A stretch of 24,264 nucleotides of DNA. Origin: Firmicutes bacterium AM55-24TS (GTDB lineage Bacteria; Bacillota; Clostridia; UBA1381). This document shows positions 14,486 to 22,385 of the stretch, in pieces; position 1 is the stretch's first letter; the number at the start of each line of letters is the position of its first letter. The notes beneath the pieces are model-generated. The model was not told the origin of the DNA. It saw only the letters and a list, made by a program, of their open reading frames with translations, and did no database searches. The translations under genes and the position numbers were made by a program. The stretch lies in NCBI GenBank assembly GCA_003460745.1, contig QTVU01000042.1, positions 1 through 24,264 on the forward strand, written 5' to 3'.

Positions 14486-14735
14486 AGAGGTTAAACAGTA
14501 TCTGCATTTGGATTCTGACGCAGAGGACGACTATCTCCGAATACTCATTCTCTTAGCAGGAGAAATGTGCGAAAATTATACACGTCTTGCAATGCCTGAC
14601 GAACTGCCGGAAAGCTATAAACAAGCTATGCTTGTGTGTATAGGATATTTCTTTGAACAGCGTGACGGAACTAAAAACGGCGTACCAAGTATATTTTATA
14701 CATTGCTGAGACCATACAGAAAGGCGGCATTTTAA
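14472..14735 (+). CDS. Head-tail connector, gp6-like
   Basis: LTIEEVKQYLHLDSDAEDDY at the N-terminus, followed by LILLAGEMCENYT and YKQAMLVCIGYFFEQRDG, is the all-helical Phage_connect_1/gp6-like fold that forms the ring below the portal. The GTG start at 14472 has GGAGGA 8 bases upstream inside the previous gene. The length of 87 residues is normal. The stop overlaps the following start as TAATG. Confidence 0.88.
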   Translation: MLTIEEVKQYLHLDSDAEDDYLRILILLAGEMCENYTRLAMPDELPESYKQAMLVCIGYFFEQRDGTKNGVPSIFYTLLRPYRKAAF

Positions 14736-15205
14736 TGGACTTTTCAAAACTGCGTCATCGGGTTATATTTTTGAAACCGCTTGATAAAAGATTAAATTCA
14801 ATGAATGAAAATGTGCCTGTGTGGATTCCGTTCAAACCTAAATTAAGCAGTGACATTAATGCCGCTGAAACTTCTGTGTATGTGCTGACAGATAACAAAG
14901 GCAACGCAGTATGGAAATCGGCAGGCGGCGGACAGCTGTATTCACATCAGCTTTCTTTGAATGAGTATGCCGTATGGGCAAATGTTTCTCCGATGTCGGG
15001 ACGTGAGTATGAGGAGTCACAAAAACTGCGTGCAGAAACCACATACAAAATTACAACAAGGTATTTTCCGAATATAACCGAGGATATGAAAATTATGTTC
15101 GGACTAAAGGTTCTTGATATTGTTTCTGTTCTTAACATAGGCGAAAACAATACGGAATTGCAAATTGTTGCAAAGGAGAAAGACCGAAATGGCAAGGAAT
15201 ATTGA
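14735..15205 (+). CDS. Head closure protein, SPP1 gp16-like
   Basis: MDFSKLRHRVIFLKP opens the family of head-tail joining (stopper) proteins. The C-terminal part YAVWANVSPMSGREYEESQK, TYKITTRYFPNITEDMKI and VLDIVSVLNIGENNTELQIV gives the beta-barrel signature. Compared with usual members (about 105-115 residues) it is longer at 156, because of an inserted segment at about 30-70 (SSDINAAETSVYVLTDNKGN and on), perhaps an exposed loop. It is translationally coupled to the connector gene upstream. Confidence 0.86.
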   Translation: MDFSKLRHRVIFLKPLDKRLNSMNENVPVWIPFKPKLSSDINAAETSVYVLTDNKGNAVWKSAGGGQLYSHQLSLNEYAVWANVSPMSGREYEESQKLRAETTYKITTRYFPNITEDMKIMFGLKVLDIVSVLNIGENNTELQIVAKEKDRNGKEY

Positions 15206-15656
15206 TGTATTCGGATTTGACGAACTTGAAAAAGCTATGAAGCAATGCGAGAAGAATTATCCGAGTCAGGCAGACGCATTCCTTATGGCAGAAGGACGTG
15301 CCGTAAATAAGAGAACAAAATCACTTACACCGGTAAGGTCAAAAAAACTACGCAACTCATGGAGAACGAAAAAAGTGAAACTGTATAAGGGCGGTAAAGT
15401 GAGAGTAGTGAGAGTTCAGTCAACAGCACTGCATGCTCATCTTATTGAACTCGGTCATAAGATTGTAAGCGGCGGCAGAACTCGGGAAAGAGGCAGAAAA
15501 CTTAATCGTGTACAGCGTTCTGCAAGAGGCATTAAATCCGGCGGATATGTACAAGGTGATTTTATGCTTGAAAAATCAATGTCGGAGGCACAGGCAAAAT
15601 TCAATTCGGGTGCAGAAAAACTGCTTGATAAGATAACAAAAGATATACAAATGTAG
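15189..15656 (+). CDS. HK97 gp10-family tail completion protein
   Basis: The N-terminus IDVFGFDELEKAMKQCEKNY and the basic stretch TPVRSKKLRNSWR followed by HLIELGHKIVSGGR are typical of HK97 gp10/SPP1 gp17-like proteins, which join the tail to the head. The C-terminal DFMLEKSMSEAQAKFNSGAE helix is also conserved. The start at 15189 (155 residues) has AAAGGAG about 10 bases upstream; a longer TTG version from 15165 is less likely. The start lies inside the 3' end of the head closure gene. Confidence 0.87.
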   Translation: MARNIDVFGFDELEKAMKQCEKNYPSQADAFLMAEGRAVNKRTKSLTPVRSKKLRNSWRTKKVKLYKGGKVRVVRVQSTALHAHLIELGHKIVSGGRTRERGRKLNRVQRSARGIKSGGYVQGDFMLEKSMSEAQAKFNSGAEKLLDKITKDIQM

Positions 15657-15664
15657 GAGGACAG

Positions 15665-16105
15665 ATGATTACAGAAAAAGATATACAGACACGAACTGCG
15701 GAAATCCTTGCGAATGCCGGATTTAACGTGGTTGCCTCAGAAGTAGATGAGGGATTTTTAAAACCGGCAGTGTTTGTTTCTGCGTATCCTTCAGATGTAC
15801 AGCCTCTGTGCTGTGGCGGTGCACTTGAGGAACTTACTGTTTCGGTAGAATTAAAATATATATCGGCTCTTGAAACTGTGGAGGACTGTATAGGTGCTTA
15901 CAGCAGGATTAAAGAGCTTTTTTTGTACCCGACTTTCGATATTATGGACAGACATCTGACTATTCATGAAATGAATTTTGAAATTGAAAAGGGTGCAATG
16001 TATGTGTATTTTGATATAAATTTCATTCAGGCTGTGGATAAAACAGAAAAGTATGATGAAATGAGCGAACTTGTGATACGGGGGGATAAAAATGGGATTA
16101 CCTGA
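15665..16105 (+). CDS. Tail terminator-like protein
   Basis: At 146 residues between the gp10-like gene and the sheath gene, with the opening ITEKDIQTRTAEILANAGF and a beta-rich middle (KPAVFVSAYPSD, ELTVSVELKYIS), this fits the phage tail terminator family (DUF6838-like) that caps tail tube assembly. The assignment rests mostly on position and general pattern. AGGAGG lies 4 bases before the start. The 3' end overlaps the sheath gene by 14 bases. Confidence 0.72.
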   Translation: MITEKDIQTRTAEILANAGFNVVASEVDEGFLKPAVFVSAYPSDVQPLCCGGALEELTVSVELKYISALETVEDCIGAYSRIKELFLYPTFDIMDRHLTIHEMNFEIEKGAMYVYFDINFIQAVDKTEKYDEMSELVIRGDKNGIT

Positions 16106-17168
16106 AATTTTAATTGAATTTAAGACGAAGGCACAGACTGCGGTAACACGAAGTCAGAACGGAATTGTAGCGGTTATTCTTGAAGATTCAACCAAAGTCG
16201 GAGATGAAAATTTAAGTTATACATATAACTATGAAGCCGATATTGTGAAATCAGACTGGACAACGACAAATCTTGACTACTTGAATAAAATATTTCTCGG
16301 CAAACCGAAACGAGTGCTTGTGGAAAGAGCGGAAACAGGCGAGGACTTCAAAAAGTCATATAACGCCGCCTTGGCACGCCTTAGAAATAAGTCGTGGAAC
16401 TGGCTGACGTTTCCGGGATTGGAACCGCATAAAGATTTGACGGAAGAACTGCAGAATTGGATTATAGCACAGAGAGCGGCAAAAAAGACATTCAAAGCGG
16501 TTTTGCCTTGTTCTGCGGCAAATAATGAGGGCATTGTTAACTTTTCCTCGAGCGGTATCAAAGTCGGAGCAAAGACATATTCGGCATATGAATACTGCGC
16601 AAGAATTGCAGGCTTGCTTGCCGGACTGTCAATGACAGAGAGCGCGACATATCAAGTTCTTTCGGAAATTGACTCTATAACGGAGAGCCTTACTCCCAAT
16701 GAAGATATAGACGAAGGTAAGTTTATACTTATCAATGACGGCGAAAAAGTAAAAGTCGCACGAGGTGTAAATTCGCTACACATCTTAAGCGGTGATAAGA
16801 CCGAAGATATGAAGAAAATCAAAATTATTGAGGGTATGGACTTAATGCGTGACGATATTCGTTCTGCATTTGAGAATAACTATATCGGAATTAATAACAG
16901 CTATGACAATAAGGTTATGTTTGTAGCTGCTATTAATCAGTATTTTGACGGACTTGTAAGAGAAGGCGTACTGTACGGCGATGCGGAAAATACAGCGGAT
17001 ATAGATGTTAATGCACAACGTGACTGGCTTGCACAAAAATATGATATATCCGAGTACAGTGATGAACAGATTCGTAAGGCAAAGACGGGCAGTTATGTTT
17101 TTGTAACGGCGGATATAACATTCTGTGATGCAATAGAGGATTTGAAATTTTCTATAAATATAGAGTAA
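16092..17168 (+). CDS. Contractile tail sheath protein (XkdK-like)
   Basis: The protein has the sheath fold: an N-terminal strand LPEILIEFKTKAQTAVTRSQ, a central region with RVLVERAETGEDFKKSYNAA and NWLTFPG, and the C-terminal DLMRDDIRSAFENNYIG and AINQYFDGLVREG block ending in SYVFVTADITFCDAIEDLKF. These match XkdK/Phage_sheath family members; 358 residues is typical for the shorter Clostridial versions. The sheath contracts to drive the tube through the cell envelope, which makes this phage a myovirus. GGGGGGAT lies about 5 bases before the start. Confidence 0.93.
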   Translation: MGLPEILIEFKTKAQTAVTRSQNGIVAVILEDSTKVGDENLSYTYNYEADIVKSDWTTTNLDYLNKIFLGKPKRVLVERAETGEDFKKSYNAALARLRNKSWNWLTFPGLEPHKDLTEELQNWIIAQRAAKKTFKAVLPCSAANNEGIVNFSSSGIKVGAKTYSAYEYCARIAGLLAGLSMTESATYQVLSEIDSITESLTPNEDIDEGKFILINDGEKVKVARGVNSLHILSGDKTEDMKKIKIIEGMDLMRDDIRSAFENNYIGINNSYDNKVMFVAAINQYFDGLVREGVLYGDAENTADIDVNAQRDWLAQKYDISEYSDEQIRKAKTGSYVFVTADITFCDAIEDLKFSINIE

Positions 17169-17183
17169 GGGAGGCAGTAAACA

Positions 17184-17636
17184 ATGGCAGGAGAAAGAAA
17201 GCTTCCCGCTGTCGGAAAAGTAATCAGCGGTACGCACGGCTATTTTTGGTGGAACAACAGTATTTGTTATGAAATAACTTCATTTGAAGCAAAAATCAAA
17301 ACAAACCGTGAAACGATAAACTTTTCGGGGCAAATGTGGGACGACAGTAAACTGATGGGTGTGTCCGGTACTTGGACAGCGAAAATAAAGAAGATTTATT
17401 CAAGAGGCAAAACGTATGCGGAGAAACTCTCGGCGGGTATTGATGAGCGATTGTCGCTTATATCAAAATTGGAGGACCCAGATAACGGCGGTACAGAAAG
17501 AGTACAGCTTATGTCATGCTGGCTTGACGAACTTACACTTCAGGCATTTGAGAACGGAAAAATTACCGAAGATGAATTTTCGGGCGGATTTGTCGGATTT
17601 AAGTATCTTGATACAATCGCTGACCCGTGTGTATAA
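17184..17636 (+). CDS. Tail tube protein (XkdM-like)
   Basis: This is 150 residues with the XkdM pattern: the opening KLPAVGKVISGTHGYFWWNN, the core FEAKIKTNRETINFSG, the next strand GVSGTWTAKIKKIYS, and the end EFSGGFVGFKYLDTI. It polymerises into the inner tube enclosed by the sheath, encoded just upstream. GGGAGG lies about 9 bases before the start. It is followed by a short non-coding stretch with a terminator before the chaperone gene. Confidence 0.92.
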   Translation: MAGERKLPAVGKVISGTHGYFWWNNSICYEITSFEAKIKTNRETINFSGQMWDDSKLMGVSGTWTAKIKKIYSRGKTYAEKLSAGIDERLSLISKLEDPDNGGTERVQLMSCWLDELTLQAFENGKITEDEFSGGFVGFKYLDTIADPCV

Positions 17637-17656
17637 AAAGATTGTATTTTTAATGA

Positions 17657-17725
17657 TGGGGACACTAAAAAATTAACGGCTATACAGCTGTTTTTTTATT
17701 AAGAAAAAAAGGAAGGGACACTAAA
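17657..17725 (+). repeat. Two further copies of the GGGACACTAAA repeat flanking a terminator
   Basis: TGGGGACACTAAA (17657-17669) and AAGGGACACTAAA (17713-17725) bracket a terminator hairpin. The second copy with its preceding GGAAGGG also supplies the ribosome site and leader of the tail chaperone gene. Confidence 0.7.
17675..17697 (+). terminator. Intrinsic terminator inside the tail operon
   Basis: AACGGCT-ATAC-AGCTGTT (one G-U) runs into seven T. It lies between the tail tube and tail chaperone genes, where the operon is normally continuous. Confidence 0.7.
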
Positions 17726-18100
17726 ATGAATAAGGCTACAAAATTAACATTAGCAGAACTTTTACGACGTAAGGAGCAGATGATTGCGTCAAAGAAAATT
17801 AAAAAGACAATGGATTTATATATTAAGTCCATTGATTCGGTTATAACGATTGAAGAACCGGACGGAGCACTTTGCCGTGACGCAAATGATATGGAGGCAG
17901 GCGAGGGTGATAAATATATGTGCTATGAATGTATCAAAGAACCTGACATTAAGTCGAAGGAAGTACAGGACGCATTCGGCTGTGCAGTACCTATGGATAT
18001 TGTTGAAATTATATTTGCACCGGGAGAAATACCGCAGATTGCGATTGAGTGTATGAAGCTTGCTGGATATATGGGCGGTGTGGAAGCCGTAAAAAACTAA
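17726..18100 (+). CDS. Tail assembly chaperone, short form (XkdN-like)
   Basis: These 124 residues in the position between tube and tape measure, with LTLAELLRRKEQM, IDSVITIEEPDG and IVEIIFAPGEIPQIAIECMKLAGYMGG, match XkdN-type tail assembly chaperones. They coat the tape measure protein during tail assembly and do not remain in the virion. The frame ends VKN-stop, and that codon string is itself a -1 slippery heptamer leading into the downstream frame. GGAAGGG lies about 9 bases before the start, within the GGGACACTAAA repeat. Confidence 0.88.
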   Translation: MNKATKLTLAELLRRKEQMIASKKIKKTMDLYIKSIDSVITIEEPDGALCRDANDMEAGEGDKYMCYECIKEPDIKSKEVQDAFGCAVPMDIVEIIFAPGEIPQIAIECMKLAGYMGGVEAVKN

Positions 18101-18270
18101 TACAGACGGACGGTGACCTGCAGCTTATTCATTTTTATCTTCAAAAGGGATTTGATTGGGACAGGCTTGCAAGGTTATCACTGTCTGAAAAAATATTTTT
18201 AAAGGCGAGTATGGAACTTGCTGTGGAAGAGGAGACGGAGAAGTATAAGGCGTTATTGGGGAGTGGGTGA
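17726..18270 (+). CDS. Tail assembly chaperone, long -1 frameshift product
   Basis: If ribosomes slip by -1 at 18091-18097, translation continues from CTA (18097) for 57 more residues (LIQTDGDLQLIHFYLQKGFD and on) to the stop at 18268-18270, giving about 181 residues in total. The downstream frame has no ribosome site of its own and continues directly into a helical, charged domain (DRLARLSLSEKIFLKASMEL) of the kind expected for the T extension in G/GT-type chaperones. The tape measure gene starts 8 bases later. The long and short forms are normally needed in fixed proportion for tail assembly. Confidence 0.82.
18091..18097 (+). promoter_or_regulatory. Programmed -1 frameshift site A_AAA_AAC
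   Basis: In the zero frame the codons are GTA AAA AAC TAA, so A_AAA_AAC is in the canonical X_XXY_YYZ phase and the zero-frame stop follows at once. No convincing downstream pseudoknot was found by eye; bases 18104-18130 are fairly GC-rich. Confidence 0.85.
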
Positions 18271-18278
18271 CGTAAAAT

Positions 18279-21200
18279 TTGGCTCGTAATATAGGTGCAA
18301 CTTTAAGCCTTAATAACGGTAATTTTTTCGTCAATATGAAGTCCGCTGTCAATGCGAGCAATAACCTTAGAAACAGTTTAAACGGTACAACATCGGGAAT
18401 GAAAAACTTCGGAAATCAGTCTTCCGGAGTAGGCGGGGTTATAACCTCGTTGGCATCTAAGGCGGCAGTAGCCGTAGGAGCGTTTGTCGGTGTACGTCAA
18501 GCGATAGACTTCGGCAAAGATGTAGTGAATACCGGTAGAGAGTTTGAACAGGGAATGGCAAACGTATCCGCAATCTCGGGAGCAACAGGTGCAGAACTGA
18601 CTGCACTTTCCGAGAAAGCAAAGGAAATGGGTGCTAAAACTAAATTTTCTGCAATAGAAGCGTCAGAGGCTATGTCATATATGGGTATGGCTGGCTGGAA
18701 TTCATCGCAGATGATTGACGGTATTGCGGGAATAATGAACCTTGCCGCTGCGAGCGGTGAGGAATTAGCCGGTGTATCTGATATTGTAACCGATGCTTTG
18801 ACCGCTTTCGGACTGAAAGCAAGTGACAGCGGTGAGTTCGCTGATGTTTTGGCGGTTGCATCGTCAAAGTCAAATACAAATGTATCTTTGCTCGGCGAGT
18901 CCTTTAAAAATGTTGCGGCAACTGCGGGTGCAATGGGATATTCAATGAAAGATACCACCACGGCACTCGGTCTGATGGCAAATGCCGGAGTTAAAGGTTC
19001 GGACGCAGGTACTTCTCTGAGAGGTGTTATGACAAGGTTGGCGAAACCTACCAAAGAAGTAGATGCGGCTATGTCGGCTTTGGGGATTTCTGCAGTAAAT
19101 ACGGACGGCAGTATGAAACCTTTATCTGTGCTTATTCCCGAACTTCAGACACGCTTCTCAACACTTACCGATGCTCAAAAAGGTCAGTATGCAACAATGA
19201 TTGCCGGAAAAAATGCACTGTCGGGATTTCTGTCAATCGTGAATGCAAGTCCTGATGATTTTTACTCATTGTCTGACGCTATAAATAATTCGGAAGGTGC
19301 GGCTTTAAAAATGGCTGACACTATGAATGACACGGTAAGCGGTAAACTCACACTGTTAAAGTCGCAGTTCGAGGGTGTGAAAATTGCGATATTTGATGCA
19401 CTCGGTTCATCGCAGTTTAAAGGCGTTCTTCAGTCTATGTCTGACGGACTCGGTGCATTAACTCCCGCTATTTCTTATGTTACTGTTGCAATAGGAAACG
19501 GATTATTTTCTGCAATTCAGACAATTTATAATACTGCAAGCACGGTATTTAACGCTGTAAAGAATGCAATTCAAAATAATCAGCCGGCAATAGAACGACT
19601 TCATAATGCGTTTGATAATGTCAGGAACAGCATTGTAAACGCATTCAGCGGAAACGGTACTGAATTAATTCAGACACTTGCAAATGTAGTAGTACCGAAT
19701 TTGTGCAATTCACTTGCGGCAGTGATGAATATTGCTTCGGGTGTAATATCCGCTGCAAGCACACTTTCACCTGTGATTGCCGGAATTGCCGGAGCGGTAA
19801 CCGCATATAAAATTGCTGTTGCGGCTGCAAATGTAGTCGAGGGGATAAGAAACGGACTAATTGCATTTTCTGCTGTCATGACAGGAACGCAGGCGGCTGC
19901 TTTTGCACCGCTTACAACTGCGACTATCGCTCAAATTGCCGCAACTCAGGCACTTAATGTGGTGACGGGAGTGTTCGGTGCAATAATGACGTTTGTCACA
20001 TCACCGATAGGTCTTGTTGTTATTGCTATCGGTGCGGTTATTGCGGTGGGTGTTCTGCTCTTTAAACATTGGGACAAGGTAAAGGAAACAGCAAAAAATC
20101 TCTGGAACGGTATAAAGAATGTGTTCAACGGGATAAAAGATACAGTTTCAAATGCTTGGGGTAAAGTCAAGGAAACGGCAATAAATGTTTGGGACGGTAT
20201 TAAAAATACGGTATCAACAAAACTGAATAACATCAAGAATGCATATCAGGAACACGGCGGAGGAATAAAAGGTGCAGTCGCCGGTACTATGACAGCAATA
20301 AAAGAATATTACAAGACCGGCTATGATGCAATAAACTCTCTTACAGGCGGAAAACTCGGACAGGTTGTTGAGAGTGTAAAAACAAAACTTTCTCCTATGC
20401 TGAATACTGTCAAAGAAAAATTATCAGGCATAAAAGATGTGTTTGGCAGTGCCTTTTCAAAAGCCTTTGAATTTGTGAGAAATTCATATAATGAAGGTGC
20501 TTTGAAACCGATGGTGGATAAATGCATAAGTGCATTTATCGGAATAAAGACAAAAATCAGTGAGAAATTTACCGGAATTAAAGAAGCTGTCGGAGAAAAG
20601 TTATCGTCAATCGATGATGCCGCAAACGGAATAAAGAACAAAGTTGCGGAGAAATTTACTTCGATAAAAACTGCAATTACTGAAAAATTTGCAGAAATAA
20701 AAACTTCGGTAAGTACAGCACTTGCTCCGGTTAAGAATGTAATTTCCGAGATTGTAAATGACGTCAAAGTAACTGTCAGAAAAGTTATTGACGGCATTAA
20801 AAATCAAGTATCCGATACCGTCTTAAATATACAAACGGTAATATCGAATATTATTGGCGGAATAAAGCAGAATTTTCAAATGTTCTTTGATAACATAAAG
20901 TCTGTTTTTGAAAATATAAAAACGGCGGTGGCAGGAATATTTGAAGGCATTAAAACAACAATATCCGGTGTGTTCCAAGTGATAGTCGGTATATTTACAT
21001 TGAATACCGAAACTATAAAAAACGGTGTGCAGAATGTGATAAGCGGTATTACATTAATAATTGACGGTGCGAAGAATGTTATAATAAATATTTGGAATAT
21101 GATAACATTATCCGCAGGACTTGCTTTTGACAATATAAAGACGGTTGTAACGAATGTTACAGAAGGAATTAAAACAGTAATAGACAGTATAAGAACAACA

Positions 21201-21653
21201 TTTCAGAATGTGTTTAATTCAGTCAAAAACACGGTGTCAGGCGTCTTTAATTCAATAAAGAGTATAATAAGCAATGTATGGAACGGGATAAAAGGTATTA
21301 TAAAAACTCCGCATATTGTGCAGACGGGAACTATCAGTATTGCCGGTATCAATACACCGATACCGAAACTCGGCATACAATGGTACGCAAAAGGCGGTAT
21401 TATGACACGTCCTACAATGTTCGGTATGAACGGCGGTTTCCCTATGGTTGGAGGTGAATCCGGAGCAGAGGCAATTCTTCCGCTCGACAGATTTTGGAAC
21501 ACACTGCAGAACTATATGAAACCGGTGTCTGCGAATGAGAAACCAAGCATAATAAACCAGATAAATGTTACTGTGTATTCAAACGGCGAAGATGATGATA
21601 CTTTGGCAAACAAGGTGGCAAAAAGAATTGTTGAAGTGTTGGAGAATATGTAA
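18279..21653 (+). CDS. Tail tape measure protein, TP901 family
   Basis: At 1124 residues this is the longest gene. It sets tail length and is ejected with the DNA. The N-terminal 320 residues hold the TP901 domain (GREFEQGMANVSAISGATGA, TKFSAIEASEAMSYMGMAGW, SDIVTDALTAFGL, GTSLRGVMTRLAKP). Hydrophobic stretches around 60-80 and 510-590 are candidate membrane-inserting segments. Residues about 595-1010 are long amphipathic helix with FxxIKxxV-type repeats. The C-terminus WYAKGGIMTRPTMFGMNGG, then GAEAILPLDRFW, is typical. The TTG start at 18279 is the only start available after an in-frame stop at 18273, with GGGTGA about 10 bases upstream. Confidence 0.95.
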   Translation: MARNIGATLSLNNGNFFVNMKSAVNASNNLRNSLNGTTSGMKNFGNQSSGVGGVITSLASKAAVAVGAFVGVRQAIDFGKDVVNTGREFEQGMANVSAISGATGAELTALSEKAKEMGAKTKFSAIEASEAMSYMGMAGWNSSQMIDGIAGIMNLAAASGEELAGVSDIVTDALTAFGLKASDSGEFADVLAVASSKSNTNVSLLGESFKNVAATAGAMGYSMKDTTTALGLMANAGVKGSDAGTSLRGVMTRLAKPTKEVDAAMSALGISAVNTDGSMKPLSVLIPELQTRFSTLTDAQKGQYATMIAGKNALSGFLSIVNASPDDFYSLSDAINNSEGAALKMADTMNDTVSGKLTLLKSQFEGVKIAIFDALGSSQFKGVLQSMSDGLGALTPAISYVTVAIGNGLFSAIQTIYNTASTVFNAVKNAIQNNQPAIERLHNAFDNVRNSIVNAFSGNGTELIQTLANVVVPNLCNSLAAVMNIASGVISAASTLSPVIAGIAGAVTAYKIAVAAANVVEGIRNGLIAFSAVMTGTQAAAFAPLTTATIAQIAATQALNVVTGVFGAIMTFVTSPIGLVVIAIGAVIAVGVLLFKHWDKVKETAKNLWNGIKNVFNGIKDTVSNAWGKVKETAINVWDGIKNTVSTKLNNIKNAYQEHGGGIKGAVAGTMTAIKEYYKTGYDAINSLTGGKLGQVVESVKTKLSPMLNTVKEKLSGIKDVFGSAFSKAFEFVRNSYNEGALKPMVDKCISAFIGIKTKISEKFTGIKEAVGEKLSSIDDAANGIKNKVAEKFTSIKTAITEKFAEIKTSVSTALAPVKNVISEIVNDVKVTVRKVIDGIKNQVSDTVLNIQTVISNIIGGIKQNFQMFFDNIKSVFENIKTAVAGIFEGIKTTISGVFQVIVGIFTLNTETIKNGVQNVISGITLIIDGAKNVIINIWNMITLSAGLAFDNIKTVVTNVTEGIKTVIDSIRTTFQNVFNSVKNTVSGVFNSIKSIISNVWNGIKGIIKTPHIVQTGTISIAGINTPIPKLGIQWYAKGGIMTRPTMFGMNGGFPMVGGESGAEAILPLDRFWNTLQNYMKPVSANEKPSIINQINVTVYSNGEDDDTLANKVAKRIVEVLENM
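20063..21309 (+). repeat. Coding repeats of the tape measure helix
   Basis: Residues about 595-1010 of the tape measure repeat a roughly 11-residue pattern with GIK, NIK or SIK cores and aromatic/aliphatic positions (WNGIKNVFNGIKDTV, FTSIKTAITEKFAEIKTSV, FNSVKNTVSGVFNSIKSII). It indicates a long rod-like helix. Confidence 0.65.
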
Positions 21654-21660
21654 TTTTGAG

Positions 21661-21685
21661 GCTGTCAACTTCTGACGGCTTTTTT
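21661..21685 (+). terminator. Intrinsic terminator after the tape measure gene
   Basis: GCTGTCA-ACTTC-TGACGGC (one G-U) is followed by six T. It lies between the tape measure and XkdP-like genes, again inside what should be one late operon. Confidence 0.75.
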
Positions 21686-21716
21686 CTTTGCAGTTTTTTA
21701 GGTCGGAGGTGCGAAT

Positions 21717-22385
21717 TTGGATATATATTTAAGCGTAAATAACAGAGCGGATATATTGAAAATTCCCGTTTTGCCGTCACAGTTTACCATAAGCAAACCA
21801 CAGTCAACCGAAACATTTGAAACAGTATCGCATGGCGAACTTATGCTGATAGGAAGTCCGAAATTAAAAAGTATTTCTATTTCAAGCTTTTTCCCGATAA
21901 GAGATTATCCGTATCTGCGTGATAAGTCAATGAAGGGGTGGGAATATGTATATAAAATTGATACATGGATAGATTTGAAACTTCCTATACGCCTTATTAT
22001 TACAGAAACACCGATAAATATGGCTGTTGCGGTCAAGGACTTTAAATACACAATAAAGACAGACGGTGACCTTTGGTACACACTTGATTTAGAGGAGTTT
22101 AATCTTCTGAATTATGAGGATCAAAGCAATGCGGAGGATGAAATTGATATGGAAGAACTTAATAAACTCAAAGAACAAGTTACATACCTTGTAGGACTTG
22201 TTGAAACCCTTGCAAATCCAATGATATATAACTATATTGATGAAAACATGCCGGAGTGGGCACGAAAGAGTGTCCAAAAGGCTGTTGACAAGGGTGTACT
22301 CAGCGGAACGGACGAAGGATGGAATTTAAAATATGATGATTTGCGTGTAATTGTGTGGTTGGATAGATTGGGGCTGCTTGAATAA
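21717..22385 (+). CDS. XkdP-like tail protein without LysM
   Basis: Residues 1-130 match the N-terminal domain of XkdP-type tail proteins (ADILKIPVLPSQFTISKPQS, HGELMLIGSPKLKSISISSF, WIDLKLPIRLIITETPINM, YTIKTDGDLWYTLDLEEF). The usual C-terminal LysM domain is absent. Instead there is an acidic coiled coil (138-165) and a helical end (167-222) with YNYIDENMPEWARKSVQKAV and DDLRVIVWLDRLGLLE, a motif seen at the end of other Clostridial phage proteins and resembling S-layer-homology helices. The TTG start is chosen for GGAGGT about 6 bases upstream. The stop overlaps the hub gene start as TAATG. Confidence 0.82.
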   Translation: MDIYLSVNNRADILKIPVLPSQFTISKPQSTETFETVSHGELMLIGSPKLKSISISSFFPIRDYPYLRDKSMKGWEYVYKIDTWIDLKLPIRLIITETPINMAVAVKDFKYTIKTDGDLWYTLDLEEFNLLNYEDQSNAEDEIDMEELNKLKEQVTYLVGLVETLANPMIYNYIDENMPEWARKSVQKAVDKGVLSGTDEGWNLKYDDLRVIVWLDRLGLLE

